Positions 44,985-54,003 are shown, counted from the first letter of the stretch. The stretch is 64,000 bases of DNA from Streptomyces sp. Mut1 (GCF_030719295.1 NZ_CP120997.1:2232001-2296000); one strand, 5' to 3'. Notes: a model not told the origin generated them from the sequence alone. Numbers and translations are program-made.

Positions 44985-45009
44985 CTGATGGGCCATCAGA
45001 TGCTGTCAA
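44985..45009 (-). promoter_or_regulatory. Promoter and 7-1-7 palindromic operator of the WxL/DUF916 cassette
   Basis: A TTGACA -35 hexamer (45004-45009, minus strand) is followed by the perfect palindrome CTGATGG-G-CCATCAG (44985-44999), located where the promoter spacer would be. A second palindrome CTCCGGCCGGAG lies at 44945-44956. Regulator unknown. Confidence 0.55.
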
Positions 45010-45018
45010 GATCCGCTC

Positions 45019-45064
45019 GTACCGGCGCCCCGCCTCCCACACGCGGGAGGCGGGGCGCCGGTAC
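45019..45064 (-). terminator. Strong terminator between cytidine deaminase-like gene and WxL cassette
   Basis: Perfect 20-bp stem (45019-45038 / 45045-45064) with a 6-base loop, 9 bases after the upstream gene's stop. It separates the conserved operon from the cassette. Confidence 0.9.
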
Positions 45065-45073
45065 GCGAGAAGG

Positions 45074-45427
45074 TCAGCCGGCCGTGACGCTGAGCCGCAG
45101 CTGCCCGTCCGGCCCGGCCAGCAGCACGGGCGTGTCGGCCCCGCCCAGGTCCCGTACGGCGGCCCGGTCCTCGTCGGAGGGGGTCTCGGCGTCGGAGACG
45201 ACCGCGGCGGCCTCCAGGGACGTCGCCCCGCTGGCCACCGCCATCGCGACGGCCGTCCGCAGCGCGCTGAGCTTCAGCGACTCCAGCTCGACGGTCCCCG
45301 CCACATACGTGCGTCCGGTCTCGTCCCGTACGGCCGCGCCCTCCGGCACACCGTTGCGGGCGCGGGCGCTGCGCGCGAGGGTGACGATCTTGCGGTCCTC
45401 GGCGCCGAGGTCGGTGCTCTCAGTCAT
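45074..45427 (-). CDS. Cytidine deaminase-like protein lacking catalytic residues
   Basis: 117 residues that align by eye with the cytidine deaminase fold: ARSARARNGVPEGAAVRDETGR, then TYVAGTVELESLKLSALRTAVAMAVASG. In true enzymes the last part reads (C/H)AERxA; here Ser-Ala-Leu-Arg replaces it, and the later PCxxC zinc pair is also absent. It therefore cannot be a standard deaminase and may be a structural or regulatory paralogue. TATGCT lies 6 bases before the ATG, so it can be transcribed on its own besides the upstream operon. Confidence 0.8.
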   Translation of the reverse strand: MTESTDLGAEDRKIVTLARSARARNGVPEGAAVRDETGRTYVAGTVELESLKLSALRTAVAMAVASGATSLEAAAVVSDAETPSDEDRAAVRDLGGADTPVLLAGPDGQLRLSVTAG

Positions 45428-45433
45428 GTGCCG

Positions 45434-45439
45434 AGCATA
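45434..45439 (-). promoter_or_regulatory. -10 element before the cytidine deaminase-like gene
   Basis: TATGCT on the minus strand, 6 bases before the ATG at 45427. Confidence 0.45.
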
Positions 45440-45482
45440 CGAAGCCCGGCGCCGACCCGGGCACGCGGGAGCCGGCCGGGCC

Positions 45483-45836
45483 CTACGGCCGGTCCAGCCG
45501 CAGCCGCTCCGCCTTCGGGAGGCCGGCCACCACCAGGTCGTAGCTGTCCTCGATCAGCTCGCGCAGCTTCGCGTCGGGCAGTCCGGACACGGTGACGGTG
45601 TTCCAGTGCCGCTTGTTCATGTGCCACCCGGGCACCACCGCCTCGTACTCCTCGCGGAGCCGCACGGCGTCGTCCGGGTCGCACTTGAGGTTCACCGTCA
45701 GCGGCCGTGCGTCCAGCGAGCTCAGCGCGAACATCTTGCCGACCACCTTGAAGACGGACGCCTCCGGGCCGAACGGGAACTCCTCGGCGCTCGCGTTGAA
45801 GCTCAGGCAGAAGGCCCTCAGCTGCTGCGGTGTCAT
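45483..45836 (-). CDS. MmcQ/YjbR family protein
   Basis: 117 residues of the MmcQ/YjbR fold, a double-wing DNA-binding-like domain of unclear function: LRAFCLSFNASAEEFPFGPEASVFKVVGKMFAL at the N-terminus in two conserved blocks, then NLKCDPDDAVRLREEY and PGWHMNKRHWNTVTV. Its ATG overlaps the stop of the CBS-domain gene (ATGA), so it is translationally coupled in the phoH-ybeY operon. Confidence 0.9.
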   Translation of the reverse strand: MTPQQLRAFCLSFNASAEEFPFGPEASVFKVVGKMFALSSLDARPLTVNLKCDPDDAVRLREEYEAVVPGWHMNKRHWNTVTVSGLPDAKLRELIEDSYDLVVAGLPKAERLRLDRP

Positions 45837-47128
45837 TCCGGGACGTCCTCCTCCTCGGAAGCCACCGGCTCCACCAGCACCGTGACGATCTTGTTCCGCC
45901 GGCCCGCCGGGGATTCGGCCGTCAGCCGCAGCCGCCGCCCGTCGGGGAGTTCGACCTCCGAGAAGGCGCCGGCGATCGGAACCCGCCCCAGCGCCTTGGC
46001 CAGGAGCCCGCCGACCGTCTCCACGTCCTCGTCGTCGTACTCGTCGAGCCCGAACAGGTCACCGAGGTCGCCGATGTCGAGCCGGGCGGTCACCCGGAAG
46101 CAGCCGTTCTCCAGCGCCTGGACGGGCGGCAGTTCGCGGTCGTACTCGTCGGTGATCTCGCCGACGATCTCCTCCAGGATGTCCTCGATGGTGACGATGC
46201 CCGCCGTGCCGCCGTACTCGTCGATGACGACGGCGACGTGGCTGCGCTCCTGCTGCATCTCGCGCAGCAGGTCACCGGCGTTCTTCGTGTCGGGCACGAA
46301 CGCGGCGGGGCGCATCGCCGTGGAGACCGGATCGGCCTCCGACTCCCGGTTGATGTGCGTCTTGCGGACCAGGTCCTTGAGGTAGACGATGCCGACGATG
46401 TCGTCCTCGTTCTCGCCGGTGACCGGGATCCGCGAGAATCCGGACCGCAGCGCGAGGGTGAGCGCCTGGCGGATCGTCTTGTAGCGCTCGATGCAGACCA
46501 GGTCGGTGCGGGGCACCATCACCTCGCGCACGAGGGTGTCGCCGAGCTCGAAGACGGAGTGCACCATGCGGCGCTCCTCGTCCTCGATCAGCGACTCCTG
46601 CTCGGCGAGGTCCACCATGGCCCGCAGCTCGGCCTCGCTGGCGAACGGGCCCTTGCGGAACCCCTTGCCGGGGGTCAGCGCGTTGCCGATGAGGATCAGC
46701 AGCTGCGGGACGGGGCCCATGACCCTGGCCAGCGGCAGCAGGACGTACGCCGCGGCGGTGGCCGTGTTCAGCGGATGCTGACGGCCGATGGTGCGCGGGG
46801 AGACGCCGATCGCGACGTAGGAGACGAGGACCATCACGCCGATGGCGACGGCCAGCGCCTCCCAGGTCTCCGGGAACTCCTTCAGACAGGCGTACGTGAC
46901 GAGCACCCCGGCGGCCATCTCGCAGGCGACCCGCACCAGCAGGGCCATGTTGAGATAGCGCGTCGGATCGGCCGCGACCTGTTCCAGCTTGCCGCTGCCG
47001 CGCCGGCCCGAGCGGACCGCCTCGGCGGCCCGGAAGCTCGACGTGCGGGCGATACCGGCCTCCGCGCAGGCCGCGAGCCAGCCGACGACGACCAGCAGGA
47101 CGACGCCGGAGATCAGGGGCAGGCTCAC
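45833..47128 (-). CDS. CNNM/HlyC-CorC family membrane protein with CBS pair
   Basis: 431 residues; the GTG start overlaps the ybeY stop (GTGA). An N-terminal DUF21/CNNM transmembrane domain (four hydrophobic segments to about residue 150) is followed by a CBS pair from about 205 ([37 protein letters not shown]) and a C-terminal CorC_HlyC domain ([12 protein letters not shown]). Often called hemolysin-like; related proteins influence Mg or Co efflux. Named hemolytic activity is not supported. Sits in the conserved phoH-ybeY operon. Confidence 0.93.
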   Translation of the reverse strand: MSLPLISGVVLLVVVGWLAACAEAGIARTSSFRAAEAVRSGRRGSGKLEQVAADPTRYLNMALLVRVACEMAAGVLVTYACLKEFPETWEALAVAIGVMVLVSYVAIGVSPRTIGRQHPLNTATAAAYVLLPLARVMGPVPQLLILIGNALTPGKGFRKGPFASEAELRAMVDLAEQESLIEDEERRMVHSVFELGDTLVREVMVPRTDLVCIERYKTIRQALTLALRSGFSRIPVTGENEDDIVGIVYLKDLVRKTHINRESEADPVSTAMRPAAFVPDTKNAGDLLREMQQERSHVAVVIDEYGGTAGIVTIEDILEEIVGEITDEYDRELPPVQALENGCFRVTARLDIGDLGDLFGLDEYDDEDVETVGGLLAKALGRVPIAGAFSEVELPDGRRLRLTAESPAGRRNKIVTVLVEPVASEEEDVPE

Positions 47129-47622
47129 GAGAGGGTCGGGGCGGGGGACGGGCCGGTCAGCCCGTGCTCACCGCGCCAGCCGTCCACGATGGCCGCCTGG
47201 AGGCCGAACATCTCGGCCTTCTCGTCCGGCTCCTCGTGGTCGTAGCCCAGCAGGTGCAGCACTCCGTGGACGGTGAGGAGCTGGAGCTCCTCGTCCATGG
47301 AGTGCTGCGTCTCGGCTTCCTCGCCCTGCCGCTTGGCGACCTCGGGGCAGAGCACGATGTCACCGAGGAGCCCCTGCGGGGGCTCCTCGTCGTCCTTGGC
47401 CGGCGGACGCAGCTCGTCCATCGGGAAGGACATGACATCCGTCGGGCCCGGCAGGTCCATCCACTGGATGTGCAGCTGCTCCATGGCGGCGCCGTCCACC
47501 ACGATCACCGAGAGTTCGGAGAGCGGGTGGATCCGCATGCGCGCGAGCGCGTAGCGGGCGATGTCGAGGATCGCCTGCTCGTCGACCTCGGTTCCGGACT
47601 CGTTGTTGACGTCGATCGACAT
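47125..47622 (-). CDS. ybeY: rRNA maturation endoribonuclease YbeY
   Basis: 165 residues with the zinc site [16 protein letters not shown] near residue 120, the HxxxHxxGxxH family signature, and [14 protein letters not shown] upstream region ([12 protein letters not shown]). It processes the 16S rRNA 3' end and takes part in ribosome quality control. Nine bases separate it from the phoH stop, and its stop overlaps the next start. Confidence 0.95.
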   Translation of the reverse strand: MSIDVNNESGTEVDEQAILDIARYALARMRIHPLSELSVIVVDGAAMEQLHIQWMDLPGPTDVMSFPMDELRPPAKDDEEPPQGLLGDIVLCPEVAKRQGEEAETQHSMDEELQLLTVHGVLHLLGYDHEEPDEKAEMFGLQAAIVDGWRGEHGLTGPSPAPTLS

Positions 47623-47631
47623 GGTGCGCTG

Positions 47632-48678
47632 CTACTGCTTCCCGTTGTGGCGGCCCCGGCCCTTGCCGTTGCCGTCCTGATCGCCCTTGCTGTCGTACTT
47701 CTCGTACGCGTCGACGATACGGCCGACCAGCTTGTGCCGGACGACATCCTGGGAGGTGAGCCGGGAGAAGTGCACGTCGTCGATGCCCTCCAGGATCTCC
47801 TGCACCTGGCGCAGACCGCTCTTGGTGCCGCTCGGCAGGTCGACCTGGGTGACGTCACCGGTGACGACGATCTTCGAGTCGAAGCCGAGGCGGGTCAGGA
47901 ACATCTTCATCTGCTCGGCGCTGGTGTTCTGCGCCTCGTCCAGGATGATGAAGGCGTCATTCAGGGTCCGTCCCCGCATGTACGCCAGCGGTGCGACCTC
48001 GATCGTGCCCGCCGCCATCAGACGCGGGATCGAGTCGGGGTCGAGCATGTCGTGCAGGGCGTCGTAGAGCGGGCGCAGATACGGGTCGATCTTCTCGAAG
48101 AGCGTGCCGGGCAGGAAACCGAGCCGCTCGCCCGCCTCGACGGCCGGACGGGTCAGGATGATCCGGCTGACCTGCTTGGACTGAAGGGCCTGGACCGCCT
48201 TGGCCATGGCGAGGTAGGTCTTGCCCGTACCGGCGGGGCCGATGCCGAAGACGATCGTGTGCTTGTCGATCGCGTCGACGTACCGCTTCTGGTTGAGCGT
48301 CTTGGGGCGGATGGTGCGGCCGCGGCTGGAGAGGATGTTCTGGGTGAGCACCTCGGCCGGGGTCTCGGCCCCGTCCGCCTGGCCGTTGTCACTGGCCTTG
48401 AGCATCGCGATCGACCGTTCCACAGCGTCCTCCGTCATCGGCTGACCGGTGCGGAGCACCAGCACCATCTCGTCGAACAGGCGCTGGATCAGGGCGATGT
48501 CCGCCGCGTCTCCCGTTGCGCTTATGTCATTGCCCCGGACGTGGATGTCGGCCGCCGGGAACGCCGCTTCGATCACGCGCAGCAGCGAGTCGCCCGCTCC
48601 GAGCAGCATCACCATGGGGTGAGCGGCCGGGATGCTGATGTGGGCACGCGCCTGCGGCTGTGTGGGTGACTGAGTCAT
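47632..48678 (-). CDS. phoH: PhoH-like ATPase
   Basis: 348 residues from the ATG at 48678. A small KH-like N-terminal region (VIEAAFPAADIHVRGNDIS) precedes the P-loop domain: Walker A GPAGTGKTYLAMA near residue 146, TRPAVEAGERLGFLPG and Walker B FIILDEAQN near 245. The C-terminus is basic and Gly-rich (KGRGRHNGKQ). PhoH proteins are NTPases with RNA-related roles, consistent with its constant pairing with ybeY. First gene of the operon that runs to the cytidine deaminase-like gene. Confidence 0.93.
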   Translation of the reverse strand: MTQSPTQPQARAHISIPAAHPMVMLLGAGDSLLRVIEAAFPAADIHVRGNDISATGDAADIALIQRLFDEMVLVLRTGQPMTEDAVERSIAMLKASDNGQADGAETPAEVLTQNILSSRGRTIRPKTLNQKRYVDAIDKHTIVFGIGPAGTGKTYLAMAKAVQALQSKQVSRIILTRPAVEAGERLGFLPGTLFEKIDPYLRPLYDALHDMLDPDSIPRLMAAGTIEVAPLAYMRGRTLNDAFIILDEAQNTSAEQMKMFLTRLGFDSKIVVTGDVTQVDLPSGTKSGLRQVQEILEGIDDVHFSRLTSQDVVRHKLVGRIVDAYEKYDSKGDQDGNGKGRGRHNGKQ

Positions 48679-48809
48679 GGGCCGGCCCTCGGGCCTGCGC
48701 ATACCTCCCGTTGCAGGGTTCTCGCTGCTCGAAAACCTCTTCTGCACCAAGCCTACGACTCCGCACCGACAACACCAGGGGTTTTCACGGGCGGTAGCTG
48801 TCGGGGAGG

Positions 48810-49916
48810 TTACGAGCGGAAGCCGATCGTGGGTACGGCCCGGCGCAGCGGCCAGGGGCGGGCAGCGGCCGGCAGCAGGTCCTGGAGGAAGGCGTAGCGC
48901 TGGAGCGCGGCCGGGTCCTGGCCGGCGCAGGTGCGCACCTGCTGCCACCAGGCGGCGATCTCCGCCCAGCCGGGGGCCGACAGCGAACCGCCGAACTCCT
49001 GGACCGAGAGGGCCGCGGTCAGTCCGGCGAAGGCGAGGCGGTCGGCGAGGGGCCAGCCGGCCAGGGTCCCGGTGACGAAGCCCGCCACGAAGACGTCGCC
49101 CGCCCCGGTCGGGTCCAGCGCCTCGACCTCGATGGCGGGGACCTCGGCGGCGGTGCCGGTGGCCGCGTCGACCGCGTAGGCGCCCTCGGAGCCGAGGGTG
49201 ACGACGGCGAGCGGTACGCGTTCGGCCAGTGCGTGCGCGGCGGCGCGGGGGCAGCCGGTACGGGTGTAGCGCATCGCCTCCTCGGCGTTGGGCAGGAAGG
49301 CGTGGCAGTGCTCCAGGCCGCTCAGGGCGTCCAGGTCCCAGCGCCCGGTGTCGTCCCAGCCGACGTCGCCGAAGATCAGGGCCCCCTGGCGGGCGGCCTC
49401 GGCGACCCAGGGCTCGCTGCGGCCGGGGACGAGCGAGGTGACGGCGGCGCGTGCCCTGGGCGGGCAGCGGGGGAAGGCGGGGGCCTCCGGGGACGCGGTG
49501 GTGGGCAGGGCCGGGGCCTCGTGGCCGTGCGAGACCATCGTCCGCTCGCCCTCGTACGCCATCGAGACGGTCACCGGGGAGTGCCAGCCGCGGACCGTGT
49601 GCGACCGCGAGAGGTCGATGCCCTCGCCCTGTTCGAGCGCGTCCCAGCAGTACTCGCCGTAGTGGTCGTCGCCGAACGCGGCGGCCAGCGAGGTGTGCAG
49701 GCCGAGTCGGGACAGGGCCGTGGCCATGTTGGCGACGCCGCCGGGGCTGGAGCCCATGCCGCGCGCCCAGGACTCGGTGCCGCGCACGGGGGCGGTGTCC
49801 AGGCCGGTGAAGACGATGTCGAGGAAGACCGTACCGGTGAGGAAGACGTCGCAGTCGGGGTCCTGCGGTGCGCGCAGCCCGTCGAGCGGGTCGATGTCGG
49901 GTACGTCAGCGCTCAC
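48810..49916 (-). CDS. PfkB family carbohydrate kinase
   Basis: 368 residues; the GTG start follows GGGGAG. N-terminal part has a sugar-binding motif SSPGGVANMATALSRLGL near residue 52 and the C-terminal signature LDPTGAGDVFVAGFVTG near 265 with the catalytic Asp. It is longer than ribokinase, with an insertion around residues 140-165. Substrate unknown. It is divergent from the MFS gene beyond the 357-base repeat-containing gap. Confidence 0.88.
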   Translation of the reverse strand: MSADVPDIDPLDGLRAPQDPDCDVFLTGTVFLDIVFTGLDTAPVRGTESWARGMGSSPGGVANMATALSRLGLHTSLAAAFGDDHYGEYCWDALEQGEGIDLSRSHTVRGWHSPVTVSMAYEGERTMVSHGHEAPALPTTASPEAPAFPRCPPRARAAVTSLVPGRSEPWVAEAARQGALIFGDVGWDDTGRWDLDALSGLEHCHAFLPNAEEAMRYTRTGCPRAAAHALAERVPLAVVTLGSEGAYAVDAATGTAAEVPAIEVEALDPTGAGDVFVAGFVTGTLAGWPLADRLAFAGLTAALSVQEFGGSLSAPGWAEIAAWWQQVRTCAGQDPAALQRYAFLQDLLPAAARPWPLRRAVPTIGFRS

Positions 49917-50273
49917 CTTGCACTCCCCGGTCGTGGCGGTTGCGGCCAGTGTGCCCGATTTCCGGTGGCGTGGGCCGTGTGCACGCCGGACTCCTGTTCA
50001 CCGGCACTGACCTGCGTAAATACGCGCAGCTACCCAGCCGCGCACGCCATAAACACAAACGTGATCCACATCACATCACGTCGGCTTTCGGCGCGCCGGG
50101 AGCACTTGATACAAATTGGCCCGCGAGCACCGTTGGCGACGTACCCGACGGAAGCGCCGATTTCATCGTATTTACGCATCACCCCTCTTCGCATTGCCTC
50201 TCTTCGCATCACCCTCTTCGCCTCACCCCTCACCCCCCCTCTGCCTTCTCAGGCATGCCCTTCAGGAACGCCC
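49917..50273. other. AT-richer divergent intergenic region with tandem repeats
   Basis: 357 bases, visibly poorer in GC than the genes around it. Contains GTGATCCACATCAC (50061-50074), a dyad resembling Crp sites, and pyrimidine-rich tandem repeats directly before the MFS gene. No gene recognised. Confidence 0.5.
50176..50219 (+). repeat. 15-base pyrimidine-rich tandem repeats
   Basis: Three imperfect units of 15, 15 and 14 bases: GCATCACCCCTCTTC, GCATTGCCTCTCTTC and GCATCACCCTCTTC, followed by a partial fourth. Confidence 0.75.
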
Positions 50274-51629
50274 ATGTCCTCGCGCCCCCGCGCCGCGTGG
50301 CCCCTGGTAGCCGTGTTCACCGCCGGTTACCTCGCCTCCTATCTCCTCCCCACCATCGTGGGACGTCTCTCCGTCCACCTCGGCCTCAGCACCGCCCAGG
50401 CGGGGCTGGTCGGCAGCGCCCTGCTGCTGAGTTCGGCCGCCGCCGGCTTCGCCCTGGCCGGGCGCGTGGAGAGGTACGGGCCGTGCGGACCGGCACGGGC
50501 CGGACTGATCCTTTGCGTAGCGGGGTACAGCTGCGCGGCGCTGGCCGGGTCGGTACCGCTCGTGGTCGCCGGCGCGGCGGTCGGCGGCTTCGGCTCCGGT
50601 ACGGCGACCGCCGTCGCGGCGGCCGGCATCGCCGCCCAGCGCGACCCGCACCGCACCTCGTCCCTGGGGCTGCTGAGCGTGTCGGCGACCGCGGGCGCCC
50701 TGTACCTGACGATCCCGCACCTGGGCGGCGGCCACCGGCTGCCGTTCGCCTCGATCGCCCTGGTCGCGCTGCTCGTCTGGCCGGCGACTTCCCGGCTCGG
50801 CGGCTCCGTCCCGGCGGGACCGGCCGTCCCCGCGGCCGGCCGGCTGCCGCACCGCCGCTCCGGTCTGGTGCTCGCGGGCGGCATGCTCGTCTGGTCGATG
50901 GCGCAGAACGCGCTGTGGGGCGTCAGCAGCCGGATCGGCGTGGTCCAGGTCGGGCTGTCCGAGGTGGCCATAGGCGCGGTGTTCGCCGCCGCCCTCGGCG
51001 CCGGTCTGCTCGGCGTGATGGGCGCCGGGATGCTCGGCTCCAGGTTCGGGCGGGCGGTGCCGATCGGAGTGGGCACGGCGGTCATCGCGGGGAGCATCGT
51101 GCTCAGCTCGTCGGCGGGGAGCCTCCGCTCCTTCGCGACCGGCGAGATCCTGTGGAACACCGTCTACCCGGTGGTCCTGTCGTACCTGATCGGCCTCGCC
51201 GCCTCGCTCGACGTGCGCGGCCGGTGGGCGGTCCTTGCGGGCTCGGCCTCATCGGTCGGCGTGGCCTGCGGCCCGGTGCTCGGCAGTGTGCTGTCCGAGG
51301 AGGCCGGATATCCGGTGATGGGGCTGATCCTGGGCGCGGCGACCCTGCTGGTCGCGGCTCCGGTGACGGCCGTGGCGCTGCACACCGGTGGCCGGCCGCT
51401 GGTGCCGGGTTCGGTGCGGCGCAGGGGTGGCGCACCGGTGGCCCTGCTCGCGGTCACCACGGGTGCGGTGCCCGGCGCGGTGCCGAAGGTGGGCGCGCCC
51501 GAGCAGGCCGTCACGGAGATCAGCGTCCCGGCCCTGCGCCGCAGGCGGCTGGGCAGGAGCGCGTTCCGGACGGCCGGCCCGGAGGACGGCGGTCAGTCGA
51601 ACGCGTACGCCTCGACCTCGGACAGGTAG
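50274..51629 (+). CDS. MFS transporter
   Basis: 451 residues from the ATG at 50274 with AGGAA upstream. Twelve hydrophobic segments are apparent up to about residue 385; the first reads WPLVAVFTAGYLASYLLPTI and a conserved loop has GFALAGRVERYGP. Resembles the sugar/aromatic-acid-type MFS group rather than the DHA2 exporters elsewhere in the window. The last 60 residues are a basic tail (RRRRLGRSAFRT) unusual for the family. Its 3' end overlaps the convergent deaminase gene by 37 bases, so its exact end is less typical. Substrate unknown. Confidence 0.82.
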   Translation: MSSRPRAAWPLVAVFTAGYLASYLLPTIVGRLSVHLGLSTAQAGLVGSALLLSSAAAGFALAGRVERYGPCGPARAGLILCVAGYSCAALAGSVPLVVAGAAVGGFGSGTATAVAAAGIAAQRDPHRTSSLGLLSVSATAGALYLTIPHLGGGHRLPFASIALVALLVWPATSRLGGSVPAGPAVPAAGRLPHRRSGLVLAGGMLVWSMAQNALWGVSSRIGVVQVGLSEVAIGAVFAAALGAGLLGVMGAGMLGSRFGRAVPIGVGTAVIAGSIVLSSSAGSLRSFATGEILWNTVYPVVLSYLIGLAASLDVRGRWAVLAGSASSVGVACGPVLGSVLSEEAGYPVMGLILGAATLLVAAPVTAVALHTGGRPLVPGSVRRRGGAPVALLAVTTGAVPGAVPKVGAPEQAVTEISVPALRRRRLGRSAFRTAGPEDGGQSNAYASTSDR

Positions 51630-52585
51630 CGCGCCCTGCGCTCCTCGTCGTGGTCGAGGAAGGCCGCCTCGAAGGAGTTGCGCGCCAGGGTGCGCAGCTG
51701 CTCGTGGTCCAGGCCGAGTGCCTCGTGCACGGCGTGGAAGGTGTCCGCGACGTACCCGCCGAAGTAGGCGGGGTCGTCGGAGTTGACCGTGCAGAGCAGC
51801 CCGGCGTCCATCATGGCGGGCAGCGGGTGCTGCTCCAGGGTGTCGACGGCCCGCAGCCGTACGTTGGACAGCGGGCACAGGGTGAGCGGGACGCGGTCGG
51901 CGACCAGCCGCTTCACGAGGTCGGGGTCCTCCAGGCAGCGCAGTCCGTGATCGATGCGCTCCACGCCCAGGACGTCGAGCGCCTCGCGGATGTAGGCGGG
52001 CGGCCCTTCCTCCCCCGCGTGGGCGACCTTGCGCAGCCCGAGCGCCCCGGCCGCCTCGTACACCTCGCGGAACTTCGCGGGCGGGTGGCCGGCCTCGGCG
52101 GAGTCCAGGCCGACGGCGCTGATCTGGTGCAGGTGCGGCTTGGCCGCCTCCAGGGTCTCCAGGGCCGATTCGGCGGACTGGTCGCGCAGGAAGCACATGA
52201 TCAGCTGGGTGGAGACGCCGTGCTTCTCCTCGCTGCGCTCCAGCGCCCGGCCCAGGCCCTCCACGACGGTCCCGATGGGCACGCCGCGTGCCGTGTGCGC
52301 CTGCGGGTCGAAGAAGATCTCCGCGTGACGCACGCCCTGGGCGGCGGCGCGGGTGAGGTAGGCGTCGGCGAGCTCGGTGAAGTCGTCCTCGGTCCGCAGC
52401 ACCGCCATCAGCGCGTAGTAGAGGTCCAGGAAGCTCTGGAGGTCCTCGAAGAGGTAGGCGGTGCGCAGGGCCTCGGTGTCCGCGTGGGGCAGGGTCACAC
52501 CGTTGCGCGCGGCGAGCGCGAAGGCCAGTTCGGGTTCGAGGGTTCCCTCGATGTGGAGGTGAAGTTCCGCTTTGGGGATGTGCAC
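51593..52585 (-). CDS. Adenine/adenosine deaminase family protein (adenine deaminase-like)
   Basis: 330 residues, GTG start after a GAGAG tract. Metal and catalytic residues of the ADA fold: KAELHLHIEG at residue 5, HAGEEGPP near 198 (His and Glu), IDHGLRCLEDP near 220 and NSDDPAYFGGY near 275 (Asp ligand). The motifs CFLRDQSAESALETLE and SDDPAYFGGY match the adenine deaminase branch (ADE) more closely than classic adenosine deaminase, so conversion of adenine to hypoxanthine in purine salvage is the preferred call; adenosine activity is the alternative. Confidence 0.85.
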   Translation of the reverse strand: MHIPKAELHLHIEGTLEPELAFALAARNGVTLPHADTEALRTAYLFEDLQSFLDLYYALMAVLRTEDDFTELADAYLTRAAAQGVRHAEIFFDPQAHTARGVPIGTVVEGLGRALERSEEKHGVSTQLIMCFLRDQSAESALETLEAAKPHLHQISAVGLDSAEAGHPPAKFREVYEAAGALGLRKVAHAGEEGPPAYIREALDVLGVERIDHGLRCLEDPDLVKRLVADRVPLTLCPLSNVRLRAVDTLEQHPLPAMMDAGLLCTVNSDDPAYFGGYVADTFHAVHEALGLDHEQLRTLARNSFEAAFLDHDEERRARYLSEVEAYAFD

Positions 52586-52630
52586 GGTGTCTCTCGCTCA
52601 GGCATGTGGTGCTGGGTGGTTCTACGGGGT

Positions 52631-53539
52631 CTACGGGTGACGGCTCGGCACCGCTACCCGCATCAGATCCTGGGCCACGGTCAGCTCGCCCTCGTACCCG
52701 GCCCCCCTGGCCTCGGCCTCGAAGGCCTCGGGGTCCGGGTAGCGCTGGGAGAAGTGCGTGAGAACGAGGTGCCGTACGCCCGCCTCGCGGGCGACCCGGG
52801 CCGCCTGCCCCGCGGTCAGGTGGCCGTGGTCGGAGGCGAGTTTCCGGTCCTCGTGGAGGAAGGTCGACTCGATGACCAGCAGGTCGCACCCCTCCGCGAG
52901 CGCGTACACGCCGTCGCAGAGCCTGGTGTCCATGATGAACGCGAACCGCTGTCCGCGCCTGTGCTCGGAGACCTGGCCGAGCGTGACACCGCCGAGGGCG
53001 CCCTCGCGCTGGACGCGTCCGACGTCCGGCCCCGCGATGCCGTGCTCGGCGAGCTTCGCCGGCAGCATCCGCCGCCCGTCCGGCTCGGTGAGCCGGTAGC
53101 CGTACGACTCGACGGGGTGCGAGAGCCGGTGGCTGTCGAGCGTGTACGCGGCGGTGGTGGCCAGCGGTCCGTCGGCGGCGACCGGGGCCTCGGTCAGCTC
53201 GACGGACTCGCGGTAGGCGGTGGCGTACCGCAGCCGGTCGAAGAAACGCTGCCCGCTCGCCGGGTAGTGGGCGGTGACGGGGTGCGGGACCTGGTCGAGG
53301 TTGATCCGCTGGATCACCCCGGCCAGGCCCAGCGAGTGGTCGCCGTGGAAGTGCGTGACGCAGATCCGGTTGATGTCGTGGGCGGCGACGCCGGCCCGCA
53401 GCATCTGGCGCTGGGTGCCCTCGCCCGGGTCGAAGAGGATGCCCTCGCCGTCCCAGCGCAGCAGGTAGCCGTTGTGGTTGCGGTGGCGCGTCGGGACCTG
53501 GCTGGCGGTCCCGAGGACAACGAGTTCGCGTGCGGACAT
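52631..53539 (-). CDS. rnz: Ribonuclease Z
   Basis: 302 residues. Metallo-beta-lactamase fold with the zinc motif [13 protein letters not shown] near residue 62, [11 protein letters not shown] near 37, [10 protein letters not shown] near 130 and VLTHFSQRY near 270. RNase Z cuts the 3' trailer from precursor tRNAs. Its ATG overlaps the HIT-protein stop by one base (TAATG), so the two are coupled. Confidence 0.95.
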   Translation of the reverse strand: MSARELVVLGTASQVPTRHRNHNGYLLRWDGEGILFDPGEGTQRQMLRAGVAAHDINRICVTHFHGDHSLGLAGVIQRINLDQVPHPVTAHYPASGQRFFDRLRYATAYRESVELTEAPVAADGPLATTAAYTLDSHRLSHPVESYGYRLTEPDGRRMLPAKLAEHGIAGPDVGRVQREGALGGVTLGQVSEHRRGQRFAFIMDTRLCDGVYALAEGCDLLVIESTFLHEDRKLASDHGHLTAGQAARVAREAGVRHLVLTHFSQRYPDPEAFEAEARGAGYEGELTVAQDLMRVAVPSRHP

Positions 53540-53898
53540 TATCCGGGGGGCCAGGCGAGACCGCGGCCGCCCAGGACGTGGGCGTGGGCGTGGAACACGG
53601 TCTGTCCCGCGCCGGCCCCGGTGTTGAACACGACCCGGTAACCGGTCTGGTCGACCTTCTCGTCGGCGGCCACGTTTCCCGCCTCGCACAGCACGTCGGC
53701 GAGCACCTGCGGCTCGGCGGCACCGAGGGACGCGGCGTCGGCGTAGTGGAGGCGCGGGATGACGAGGACGTGCGTGGGGGCCTGGGGGTTGATGTCGCGG
53801 AAGGCGACGGTGGTGTCGGTCTCGCGGACGATGGTGGCCGGGATCTCCCCCGAGACGATCTTGCAGAACAGGCAGTCGGGCTGCGGTTCTCCTGCCAT
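53539..53898 (-). CDS. HIT family nucleotide-binding protein
   Basis: 119 residues from the ATG at 53898, preceded by AAGGAG. Typical HINT protein: [14 protein letters not shown] at the N-terminus, [10 protein letters not shown] in the middle and the histidine triad HAHAHVLGG near the C-terminus. Such proteins hydrolyse nucleoside phosphoramidates or adenylated amines. Overlaps rnz by one base. Confidence 0.95.
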   Translation of the reverse strand: MAGEPQPDCLFCKIVSGEIPATIVRETDTTVAFRDINPQAPTHVLVIPRLHYADAASLGAAEPQVLADVLCEAGNVAADEKVDQTGYRVVFNTGAGAGQTVFHAHAHVLGGRGLAWPPG

Positions 53899-54003
53899 TG
53901 CTTGCGCGCTCCTTGGTCTGGGTGATCCGTTGCGGGCCAGCCTATCCGGGCGGGCCCGGGGGCCGGCCGCTTCCGGGGCGGCGCCCCGGTCTCGGGAAGG
54001 GGC

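Noticed and set aside
50061..50074. GTGATCCACATCAC as a Crp site.
   Set aside because: Dyad is short and the G required by GTG-N6-GNCAC is missing; kept only as a note in the intergenic entry.
50176..50219. CRISPR-like repeats.
   Set aside because: Units are contiguous tandem repeats without spacers, and no cas genes are present.
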